The notes under the pieces are model-generated. The model saw only the letters and a program-made list of their open reading frames with translations. It did not search any database and was not told the origin of the DNA. This document shows positions 1 to 5,337 of a stretch of 5,337 nt of DNA, one piece after another. Source of the stretch: Chromatiales bacterium (lineage in GTDB: Bacteria > Pseudomonadota > Gammaproteobacteria > Chromatiales > Chromatiaceae); the NCBI GenBank assembly GCA_022360595.1, contig JAKSCN010000192.1, forward strand, positions 1 through 5,337. Reading direction: 5' to 3'. A program made the position numbers and the translations under genes. Positions within the stretch are counted from its first letter, which is position 1, and each line of letters starts with the position of its first letter.

Positions 1-1
1 C

Positions 2-64
2 CTGAAAAACGTGAACTGGGTAAGAGCTTACCAACCTGGATTGAGGAAAATCGTGCCCAAGTGA
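2..64 (+). CDS. Possible C-terminal tail of an upstream gene (GH16/concanavalin-like end?)
   Basis: Reading from base 2 gives about 20 residues before a TGA at 62-64, including NVNWVRAYQPG. Many GH16-type glucanases and agarases, and other concanavalin-like glycan-active proteins, end in a strand of the form (Y)VDWVRVYxP followed by a few residues and the stop. This peptide has that shape and position. The following 145 bases are non-coding, which suits a gene end. The evidence is thin: only 20 codons are visible, and frame 1 is also open here, running through to a stop at 334-336 inside the next gene. The frame 1 peptide loses protein character after about 20 residues. If the call is right, a second carbohydrate-active enzyme lies immediately upstream, agreeing with the hydrolase that follows. 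The assignment is an inference from one short motif. Confidence 0.3.
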   Translation: MKNVNWVRAYQPGLRKIVPK

Positions 65-66
65 CC

Positions 67-132
67 GGGTTTGGCTCATTAGTGATTCTTTTCCGCAGAG
101 CATGTGATTTCCCCCGTGGCGGAGCCAAACCC
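67..132. repeat. 11-bp perfect inverted repeat in the spacer before the hydrolase gene
   Basis: Bases 67-77 (GGGTTTGGCTC) are exactly the reverse complement of bases 122-132 (GAGCCAAACCC), with a 44-base loop. The left arm starts three bases after the presumed stop of the upstream gene. The right arm has no substantial T-run after it (only TTTT at 137-140), so a classical intrinsic terminator is not well supported. It could be a long-loop transcript structure, a Rho-type 3' end stabiliser, or a protein-binding dyad. No clear -35/-10 or -24/-12 promoter was found between 65 and 209. Confidence 0.5.
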
Positions 133-209
133 ACACGTTTTAACCGGGATTTCACGAGCCTTTTCTCTGTTGAACAGCATTGCTTATTGTTTAGGGTATT
201 AGTTTTAAA

Positions 210-3200
210 GTGGCTTCCAAAAAAAATGTTTGGCCGAACAAATCGGCTTCTTGTCCCGACCCCGTTCTTCAACATTCAACCCAGTTGCGGAAAAAAGCAC
301 CCTTATCTTCCAATGCACTGCTTGCCCTGCCATTAAGCCTGCTGGCATTGGCGCTATGGAGCAGTTCAGCAAGCGCCGCCAATGCGGAGTGTGGCTTTCC
401 CAGCAAACTCTCCAATGGCACTGCCGGATCTTATCTCTGGCAGAGTTGCAATGATGGGACATGGAAGTTTCAAATAAAAGGTAACGGAACAGACAAAGCC
501 TACTCTGGCGAAATAACTACCGATAAGCAGTTCTCCAACATCACCCGGACGAAACTGGAAACCGGCGACAGCGTGAAATTAACCAGCAGCTCCTCGGTGA
601 TCACCTATCAACTCACACCTAACAGTGGAGCGGACGCATTCGAGTTCACGCTCGCCAAGAATGCCAGCGCATGTATCAAGCCGACAAATCCCCAAGGTTC
701 AACCATTAGTGTCGGCGCCACTTCAATCCCTGTAAAGGGTTCCTTCGATCTGCTAACGCTGGGCGCCTGTAGTGACGGATCCACCGCCCCCATGCCTACC
801 GTTGACATTAGCCCTAAGATTGTGGAGGTGAACGAAAATGGCGGTAGCGCCGAGTTGTCCCTAAAGCTCTCCGCTCCCTATAGCAAGAACGTAACGGTGA
901 CTTATAAAACCCGTGAGGGCAATGCCACCAACGCCGCGACCGCCGGAGACGACTTTGCGGTATTCAGCGACAGCCGGACCATCCCGGCCGGACAGACCAG
1001 TGTAAAGATATCAGCCCCGGTAGTGGACGACACCCTCAAGGAAAGCAAGGAGCGTTTTCAGGTCTACCTGACCAGCGCTGTGAACGCGGAACTTGGCACC
1101 AAGCTTGGCCTGGTGGATATAACGGACAACGATACCGGTTCGACTCTCCCACCCCCGGATCCCGATAACTCACTCGCCCAACCCGGCCCCTACGCCTATT
1201 TGAACGATGTGGATCCGCAAGACCAGCTCGGCCAGAGGAGGGCAGCGAGCCTCACTTCGACACAGGAGTTGCGTTGGCCGAAAATTGGACTGGCGGACAG
1301 CCCCGTCAGCCAGTCAGTGGAGAAACTGGCCAAATACCACATGATTGCGGCACAGAACCTGAGCAAGATTGGCAAGGTCCAGGAGATCAATCCTGACGTG
1401 GTCTATCTTCGCCAGGTCAACCCCATCGAGTTCCAGCTCACCGTCAAACAGGCCATGCCGTTTGATGGCACAGGCGCCTCAACTCAGGGGAGCAACGTCT
1501 ACGCCGGACATTGGGCCTATCTGACCGGCACACGCCTGACCCAGGGTATCAATGCCAGCACCACCACCATTAAGGTGGCGAATGCCAGCGAGATCAAACC
1601 CGGCAGTTATGTGGTGATCTATGACGCGCCGGCAGGCTCGTTCAAGAACGCGGAACACCTGTTCGTGACTGGTGTAAACAAAAACACCAACACCCTGACC
1701 ATCGGCAAACGTGGTTACAAGTCCCAGGCACGCAGCCATGCGAACGGCTCGATCATCGCCCAGCATTTGACCGGTGGCGGTTTGAAGGCCAACAAGGAGA
1801 ACTGGGTCTACAACCAGAGCATGGCCTGTCCCCGAGACGCCCGAGGCAATACCTTCGGTGAGGCCATGGTGGAGTGGCTGTCGCAAAACTACAATCGCCT
1901 GGTGAATGGAAAGGTGGTCGATGTGCGGGTCGATGGGTTCCACTTCGATACAGACCGCTATTTCATACTCGCGGGTGACAAAATCGATATCGACAACGAC
2001 CTGCGGGAAGATGACGGCGTCGATGCCTCCGGCTACAACATGTGGGGCGAAGGCGTGGAGAAGTTCTACGCCGACCTGCGCGCTGTCATGCCCTGGATGA
2101 TCATTGTCGGCGGTGGTAGCGGCAGCCGTGGCCTGGATGCACTCAATGGCGTCCAGTGGGAGGGATTCCCCGTCGAGGGCGGCTCCTTCTCAGTCAAGCC
2201 GAACTACGGCGATGCCGTCGCCCAATTGGCCAACTACGGCTTCCACGTCCGGCAACACCAGGCGGGGCCGGCCTTGACTCAGGCACTGAACAAGTCGCCG
2301 ACCAAGCTCTATCCCTATCTGGAGCCTTCGCACCGCAGATCGCCGAACGATCCCCTGCCGACAAGCAACGCACCTTTCCGGTTCAGTTTCGGCATGGCCC
2401 TGCTTGATGACGGCTTCTACGGCCAGCCCTCCAGCGGCGACCACAACGATGTCTGGTGGGACGAGTATGCAGTCGACGTCGTGCCGGGATCGGCCACCTT
2501 TGGCTCTGCCATTGCCACCAATGACACCGATGAATCAGCACTGCGGGAACATCGCGGATGGATGGGGCTGCCGCTCGGCGATCGGGTCAGAGTCTACGAT
2601 TCAGCATCCTTCGGTCAGAAGAATTCGATGATCGCCAACGGCGGCTTCGAAACCAACCTGAGCGGTTGGAGTGGTAAGAACCTGTCGATCAATGCTGACT
2701 CAACCCAGGGCGACTATCTCGAGGGAAGCCGGGCACTGCACGCATCACTGCCCCACTCTTATGACTATAAGCCGGCTGGTGCTCAGGTCTCAGGCCCCAT
2801 GGTCAATCTGAAGAAAGGTGAAGAGTACACCCTCGCTTTTGCGGTGAAATCGTCTAGCCCACGCCAGATAAGCGTGGCGGTGGGAGGCTCCACCAATCAG
2901 ATGTATCTGGTTGGCACGGAGTGGAACCGTCGCGTCATGACCTTCAAGGCGAAGTCGACCGGCGATCACCGCATCAAGTTCCAGTTGGGCAAGGAAGAGT
3001 CCGAGATCTGGTTGGATGAGGTGTACTTCTTCAAGGGCAACGCCAGCGTCTTCCAGAGAGACTTCGAGAATGCACGCATCGTGGTCAATGCGACAGAGAC
3101 CCCACGCACTGTTAATCTCGGTGGTACATTCCAGCGGATCAAGGGTACAGGGCAAGACCCGATCAACAACGGTAAAAAGGTCCAACAGGTCACAGTCGCA

Positions 3201-3233
3201 CCGTTTGACGCAGCGATCCTGGTAAGACCGTAA
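210..3233 (+). CDS. Exported multidomain glycoside hydrolase-like protein: Calx-beta + TIM barrel (GHL15-like) + inserted CBM-like jelly-roll
   Basis: This is a 1007-residue protein probably acting on a polysaccharide outside the cytoplasm; the substrate is unknown. The N-terminus has basic residues (RKK, 27-29), a Leu/Ala core (36-50) and cleavage near ASA or ANA (56-59). Residues 60-190 are an unrecognised beta-rich domain with Cys 61, 80, 155 and 187. Residues 196-309 are a Calx-beta domain ending DITDNDT. From about 325 comes a TIM-barrel-like region. Candidate catalytic carboxylates are Asp575/Asp580/Asp582 in VDGFHFDTD, Glu651 in VQWEGFP and Glu705 in YLEPSHRR. A small beta insertion at 448-516 resembles domains found in phage structural proteins. 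A CBM4/9-like jelly-roll lies at about 808-945 (NGGFETNLSGW to WLDEVYF). A C-terminal beta domain (948-1007, FQRDFENARIVVNAT) follows; its wording matches my recollection of GHL15-type putative hydrolases. The first available start is GTG at 210, after an in-frame TAG at 192-194, with no good Shine-Dalgarno. TTG at 285 would give a conventional signal peptide. The exact CAZy family is uncertain. Confidence 0.87.
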   Translation: MASKKNVWPNKSASCPDPVLQHSTQLRKKAPLSSNALLALPLSLLALALWSSSASAANAECGFPSKLSNGTAGSYLWQSCNDGTWKFQIKGNGTDKAYSGEITTDKQFSNITRTKLETGDSVKLTSSSSVITYQLTPNSGADAFEFTLAKNASACIKPTNPQGSTISVGATSIPVKGSFDLLTLGACSDGSTAPMPTVDISPKIVEVNENGGSAELSLKLSAPYSKNVTVTYKTREGNATNAATAGDDFAVFSDSRTIPAGQTSVKISAPVVDDTLKESKERFQVYLTSAVNAELGTKLGLVDITDNDTGSTLPPPDPDNSLAQPGPYAYLNDVDPQDQLGQRRAASLTSTQELRWPKIGLADSPVSQSVEKLAKYHMIAAQNLSKIGKVQEINPDVVYLRQVNPIEFQLTVKQAMPFDGTGASTQGSNVYAGHWAYLTGTRLTQGINASTTTIKVANASEIKPGSYVVIYDAPAGSFKNAEHLFVTGVNKNTNTLTIGKRGYKSQARSHANGSIIAQHLTGGGLKANKENWVYNQSMACPRDARGNTFGEAMVEWLSQNYNRLVNGKVVDVRVDGFHFDTDRYFILAGDKIDIDNDLREDDGVDASGYNMWGEGVEKFYADLRAVMPWMIIVGGGSGSRGLDALNGVQWEGFPVEGGSFSVKPNYGDAVAQLANYGFHVRQHQAGPALTQALNKSPTKLYPYLEPSHRRSPNDPLPTSNAPFRFSFGMALLDDGFYGQPSSGDHNDVWWDEYAVDVVPGSATFGSAIATNDTDESALREHRGWMGLPLGDRVRVYDSASFGQKNSMIANGGFETNLSGWSGKNLSINADSTQGDYLEGSRALHASLPHSYDYKPAGAQVSGPMVNLKKGEEYTLAFAVKSSSPRQISVAVGGSTNQMYLVGTEWNRRVMTFKAKSTGDHRIKFQLGKEESEIWLDEVYFFKGNASVFQRDFENARIVVNATETPRTVNLGGTFQRIKGTGQDPINNGKKVQQVTVAPFDAAILVRP

Positions 3234-3241
3234 AACCAACC

Positions 3242-3263
3242 CTCCGAAAACGCTATTTCGGAG
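3242..3263 (+). other. Short hairpin just after the hydrolase stop codon
   Basis: Bases 3242-3249 (CTCCGAAA) pair perfectly with 3256-3263 (TTTCGGAG) around a six-base loop, nine bases after the TAA. There is no T-run afterwards, so this is unlikely to be the main terminator. It may protect the 3' end of the message or assist the real terminator downstream. Confidence 0.55.
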
Positions 3264-3271
3264 ACCTACGG

Positions 3272-3325
3272 AGCCTCTGATTAAATTTGAACGCAAGAGA
3301 CACGTTCATGACTTGATCAGAGGCT
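3272..3325. repeat. 54-base near-perfect palindrome resembling two fused transposon-type ends
   Basis: The outer arms are a perfect 10-bp inverted repeat: AGCCTCTGAT (3272-3281) and ATCAGAGGCT (3316-3325). Pairing continues inward through 3282-3287 with 3310-3315 (two G-T pairs, one A-C mismatch at 3285/3312). After one bulged T at 3309 it ends in a perfect 6-bp stem, 3288-3293 with 3303-3308, leaving a nine-base loop. About 22 of 23 positions on the left arm pair. The unit is compact and sits between a gene's stop and its terminator, where REP-like or MITE-like elements are often tolerated. The arm wording (CTCTGATTAA/CTCTGATCAA) reminds me of terminal inverted repeats of some insertion sequences; this is recollection, not a match. 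No flanking target duplication is obvious. Confidence 0.6.
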
Positions 3326-3332
3326 TCCCGAG

Positions 3333-3379
3333 AGTCGAGCCCGCCGTCCGGAGCCCCGGACACGGGACTCGGCTTTTTT
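3333..3379 (+). terminator. Strong intrinsic terminator of the hydrolase gene
   Basis: A long GC-rich stem is followed by a run of six T (3374-3379). Arm 3333-3339 (AGTCGAG) pairs with 3368-3374, 3340-3342 (CCC) with 3364-3366 (GGG), and 3346-3351 (GTCCGG) with 3356-3361 (CCGGAC). A single bulged A at 3367 and a small internal loop interrupt the stem, and the tetraloop is AGCC. It lies 100-146 bases after the hydrolase stop and cleanly separates that transcript from the next gene. Confidence 0.88.
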
Positions 3380-3422
3380 ATTGCCGCATTCACCAGCCTG
3401 CCCATATTTACCGAAGCAAAGA

Positions 3423-3478
3423 CTGTCTACAGCATCGCTTTCTGTAAAGTTCATAAATCATCTGTACAGTTCCGGAAC
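3423..3478. promoter_or_regulatory. Cluster of palindromes and a phased direct repeat: candidate activator-binding (enhancer) region
   Basis: Four ordered elements are packed into 56 bases: CTGTCTACAG (3423-3432); TCTGTAAAGTTC (3441-3452); TCTGTACAGTTC (3461-3472), the same 12-mer with one change and spaced exactly 20 bp, two helical turns; and GTTCCGGAAC (3469-3478), a perfect 10-bp palindrome. CTGTACAG (3462-3469) is itself a perfect palindrome. They lie roughly 125-180 bp upstream of the start site predicted from the sigma-54 promoter at 3576-3591, where enhancer-binding activators of that sigma factor normally sit. The function is inferred from arrangement and position only. Confidence 0.5.
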
Positions 3479-3575
3479 ACCGAATAGATCAACTCGGGCC
3501 TGTTAACACCCGGGCACTACCAGAAATCACCCCAGACACCATGTGATGTTGCTTAAAAGAAAACACACCTGCACA

Positions 3576-3591
3576 TGGCATGACGTTTGCA
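3576..3591 (+). promoter_or_regulatory. Sigma-54 (RpoN) -24/-12 promoter of the propeller gene
   Basis: TGGCATGACGTTTGCA fits the consensus TGGCACG-N4-TTGCA at every fixed position except one permitted C-to-T change. The invariant GG (3577-3578) and GC (3589-3590) have the required spacing. Transcription would start near 3602, about 195 bases upstream of the ATG at 3797. Promoters of this class need an ATP-driven enhancer-binding activator, and candidate sites lie upstream at 3423-3478. No competing sigma-70 promoter of comparable quality was found in 3380-3796. Control of extracellular-matrix genes by RpoN with a dedicated activator is known in several proteobacteria, including the PrsK/PrsR system of exosortase/PEP-CTERM species. 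Whether that applies here cannot be seen. Confidence 0.75.
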
Positions 3592-3599
3592 CAAAAACT

Positions 3600-3686
3600 A
3601 GCACAACTACGCACAAACACACTGTTTACAGCTAAGGCCGTTTGGTAGCAGAGGCCATGGCTTGGACAAAGGGTGCGTAGTGTGCT
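3600..3686 (+). promoter_or_regulatory. Structured 5' leader (two-tier dyad) at the start of the propeller mRNA
   Basis: Outer stem: 3600-3614 (AGCACAACTACGCAC) pairs with 3673-3686 (GTGCGTAGTGTGCT), 14 base pairs with one bulged A. Inner stem: 3630-3639 (AGCTAAGGCC) pairs with 3653-3662 (GGCCATGGCT), 10 positions with one A-A mismatch and one T-G pair. The inner loop is 13 bases, 3640-3652. Four further pairs (3623-3626 with 3665-3668) may join the tiers. The predicted sigma-54 start near 3602 places the RNA 5' end at the base of the outer stem, so the fold would be the first thing transcribed. It matches no riboswitch class I recognise. The remaining leader (3687-3782) has no strong fold I can see, only a repeated ATTGAAAG at 3724-3731 and 3780-3787. 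It might instead be a double-stranded protein site. Confidence 0.5.
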
Positions 3687-3782
3687 CACTCTCTATACGT
3701 AGCGTTGGGGATTGGTAAGGCTCATTGAAAGAACTGCTGATGGGGTTGTGACACAGGATCTCAAAAGGGCCGGAATCTAATT

Positions 3783-3791
3783 GAAAGGTGG
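3783..3791 (+). promoter_or_regulatory. Ribosome binding site of the propeller gene
   Basis: GAAAGGTGG contains AGGTG (3786-3790), complementary to the 16S rRNA 3' end, six bases before the ATG at 3797. This supports that start codon, which also places a signal peptide at the N-terminus. Confidence 0.7.
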
Positions 3792-3796
3792 TGCAT

Positions 3797-5337
3797 ATGA
3801 AACCGCGATCAAATGCAGCTTGTTATCAACAATGTGCAATAGCAGGCGCTCTACTGTTGGCTCCCGTGATGCTCTTTGCTCAACCGGCCTTCGAGGATGC
3901 GACCGAGGCCGCAGGCCTCACTCATAGTGGTGAGACCTGGGGCGCCTCCTGGGGAGAACTCAACGGAGACGGCTACCCGGACGTGTTTGTGGGTAACCAC
4001 CGAGAAGCCCCATCACTCTACCTCAACAACGGCGACGGCACCTTCACCGAGGTGTTGGAGCTGCTGGACATGGACGGCCTCTGGGCGGATAAACCACGCC
4101 AAGACAACCACGGCGCCTCCTGGGCCGATTTTGATGGTGATGGCGATCAGGACCTCTATGTCACTGTCACGGGTGGCGGAAACGCACCCGGTCACCTACT
4201 GGTCAATGAAGGTGGCTTCTTGTTTGACCGGGCTGGTCTACACCGACTCGGTGAGGACAGCAGTGCCCGTTCCCCGATCTGGGTGGATATCAACCAAGAC
4301 GGCGACCTGGATATGATTTTCATGAATTTCGGTTCAGCCAGGGTTTTCAGGCAGTACAGCACCACCCCTATTACCTTCAATAGGGACTACCGCACAGGCA
4401 TGGACTGTTCAGGTATGGACTACGGCCAGTTATCAGACCTTGACGGCGACGGATCCATGGAGTTCATATGCGGCAACGGGAATTTTCCCGTCGGCGTCTA
4501 TGATCTCACCAGATATCCCTTCCGTGACATCACTTCGACCGTGGATAGAGTGACACGCACAAACGATTCGGCGATCGCTGACTTCGATGGCGACCTGGAT
4601 CCGGATATCTTTGTCGTAACCGGGCAGAAACACCCCAGTGGCGTGGGGCAGGTCGATGCCCTTTCCCTGGAAGCCTCGGTGGGTGTCGGCCCGGGCGTGG
4701 AGAATGGCATCACCTTCGAAAGCGACGGTCTGGTCACCTTCAAAGTCCAAGCGAAAGACGATTTCAACTCCCCTGACTTCTTCTTCATCGGTCAATCCGG
4801 CGTACACCCGGCGGATATCACTTTCACTCTGGATCCAAATGACAGCTGGGTGGAAGGCATTTATCCCCATAACCCGAGCACCCAGGAGGGCGTATTCGTC
4901 GGCTATGACTCCAGTCTCGGGCAGTGGCAGCTGCTGCTCAGTTCACGACAAAACCGCAGCGCAGGGGCCTATATCGAGATCAGCAGCACCCTTCCCATTA
5001 ACAATCCACAGATGGTGATTCTGGAGCCGGAAGACCTGCCGCGGAAACCTGAACTACTGATCAACGACGGTGGCATACTCACCAGTCAGGGTGGGAGCTA
5101 CGGTCTGACCGAGAAGATCATGTGTATCAGCGCGGCCGCGGGCGACTATGACAATGATCGGGATGTCGACGTCTATCTGGTGTGCCGGGACGGTGTGAGA
5201 AACCTTGCCAACCGCTTTTATGAAAACCAGGGTGACGGTACCTTCACATTGATAGCGGGAGGCCATGGCGCCGAGGGTGTTCAGGGGTTCCATCTGGCCG
5301 ATGGCGCCGGCTTGGGCGAAAGCGCAATCACGGCCGA
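3797..5337 (+). CDS. Exported FG-GAP/VCBS beta-propeller protein with an inserted domain (3' end outside window)
   Basis: The frame is open from ATG 3797 to the window edge: 513 complete codons and no stop. Residues 1-28 form a Sec signal peptide (MKPRSN start, core about 14-27, cleavage near LFA|Q). The mature part opens FEDATEAAGL, typical of FG-GAP/CRTAC1-like propellers. Calcium-loop motifs of the DxDxDGxxD type occur at residues 56-62 (NGDGYPD), 111-119 (DFDGDGDQD), 164-172 (DINQDGDLD), 214-222 (DLDGDGSME), 262-270 (DFDGDLDPD) and 450-458 (DYDNDRDVD), each followed by a hydrophobic strand. Several are paired with LYLNNGDGTF-like strands. The even spacing of about 50 residues breaks between 270 and 450, where a beta-rich domain (about 286-404) is inserted. 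Such propellers bind calcium and act in adhesion, matrix or ligand binding; no enzymatic motif is seen. Any C-terminal ASPIC/UnbV domain or PEP-CTERM sorting signal would lie beyond the window. Confidence 0.87.
   Translation, partial: MKPRSNAACYQQCAIAGALLLAPVMLFAQPAFEDATEAAGLTHSGETWGASWGELNGDGYPDVFVGNHREAPSLYLNNGDGTFTEVLELLDMDGLWADKPRQDNHGASWADFDGDGDQDLYVTVTGGGNAPGHLLVNEGGFLFDRAGLHRLGEDSSARSPIWVDINQDGDLDMIFMNFGSARVFRQYSTTPITFNRDYRTGMDCSGMDYGQLSDLDGDGSMEFICGNGNFPVGVYDLTRYPFRDITSTVDRVTRTNDSAIADFDGDLDPDIFVVTGQKHPSGVGQVDALSLEASVGVGPGVENGITFESDGLVTFKVQAKDDFNSPDFFFIGQSGVHPADITFTLDPNDSWVEGIYPHNPSTQEGVFVGYDSSLGQWQLLLSSRQNRSAGAYIEISSTLPINNPQMVILEPEDLPRKPELLINDGGILTSQGGSYGLTEKIMCISAAAGDYDNDRDVDVYLVCRDGVRNLANRFYENQGDGTFTLIAGGHGAEGVQGFHLADGAGLGESAITA

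Noticed and set aside
61..336. 91-codon plus-strand frame beginning at GTG 61
   Set aside because: It overlaps the signal-peptide region of the hydrolase in another frame, has no Shine-Dalgarno, and its product is not protein-like after the first residues.
1479..1943. 154-codon open frame on the minus strand
   Set aside because: It lies entirely within the hydrolase barrel coding region, has no ribosome binding site or recognisable motif, and is composition-driven.
3441..3469. LexA-like box, because CTGT and ACAG half-sites occur here
   Set aside because: The half-sites have the wrong spacing for the CTGT-N8-ACAG form (two bases or none between them), and the downstream gene is not an SOS gene.
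3494..3513. Imperfect dyad around TGTTAACA (3501-3508) with flanking CGGG/CCCG
   Set aside because: The core is a perfect 8-bp palindrome, but the GC flanks pair only if two C residues are bulged. It could be an accessory site between enhancer and promoter, but is too weak to annotate on its own.
3589..3616. Three copies of GCACAA at 3589, 3601 and 3611, spaced 12 and 10 bases
   Set aside because: Iteron- or operator-like at first sight, but the units are only six bases, the spacing is uneven, and they overlap the sigma-54 core and the left arm of the leader stem, which explain them better.
3600..3686. Integron attC site
   Set aside because: The fold resembles an imperfect cassette recombination site, but the ends lack the RYYYAAC and GTTRRRY core motifs and there is no cassette context.
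4433..4870. 145-codon open frame on the minus strand
   Set aside because: It is antisense to the propeller gene, whose calcium-loop motifs show clearly that the plus-strand frame is the coding one.

Overview
The window holds two protein-coding genes on the + strand, both for exported proteins. They are separated by about 560 bases of unusually structured intergenic DNA, and a short possible gene tail sits at the left edge. Base composition (moderately GC-rich genes, AT-richer spacers), a strong -24/-12 (sigma-54) promoter match, Sec signal peptides and the protein families all suggest a Gram-negative bacterium, most likely a proteobacterium. An environmental or marine gammaproteobacterium would fit, but the window contains no taxonomic marker, so this is an impression.

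Region by region. (1) Bases 2-64 may be the last codons of an upstream gene whose C-terminus resembles the end of GH16/concanavalin-like glycan-active enzymes. (2) Bases 65-209 are non-coding and carry an 11-bp perfect inverted repeat. (3) Bases 210-3233 encode a ~1007-residue exported multidomain protein: signal peptide, an unrecognised Cys-containing beta-rich domain, a Calx-beta domain, and a probable TIM-barrel glycoside hydrolase resembling the 'hypothetical glycoside hydrolase' GHL15-type group. A carbohydrate-binding-like jelly-roll is inserted between the barrel and the small C-terminal beta domain. (4) Bases 3234-3379 hold three successive hairpins: a short one, a striking 54-base near-perfect palindrome that looks like two fused transposon-type ends, and a strong intrinsic terminator. 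(5) Bases 3380-3796 are a regulatory region. It has clustered palindromes and a 20-bp-phased direct repeat, then a near-consensus sigma-54 promoter, then an 87-base two-tier dyad that would form the 5' end of the transcript, and finally a ribosome binding site. (6) From 3797 off the right edge runs an exported FG-GAP/VCBS beta-propeller protein with at least six DxDxDG-type calcium loops. An extra ~120-residue domain interrupts the propeller.

The two genes are transcriptionally separated by the terminator and the sigma-54 promoter, so they are not a simple operon. Together they suggest an extracellular polysaccharide locus: one protein probably cuts or remodels a glycan, and the other is a calcium-bound surface propeller likely involved in adhesion or binding. 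The most interesting signal is regulatory rather than enzymatic: an enhancer-type sigma-54 promoter feeding directly into a structured leader RNA upstream of the propeller gene. No CRISPR, tRNA, rRNA or intact insertion sequence is visible.
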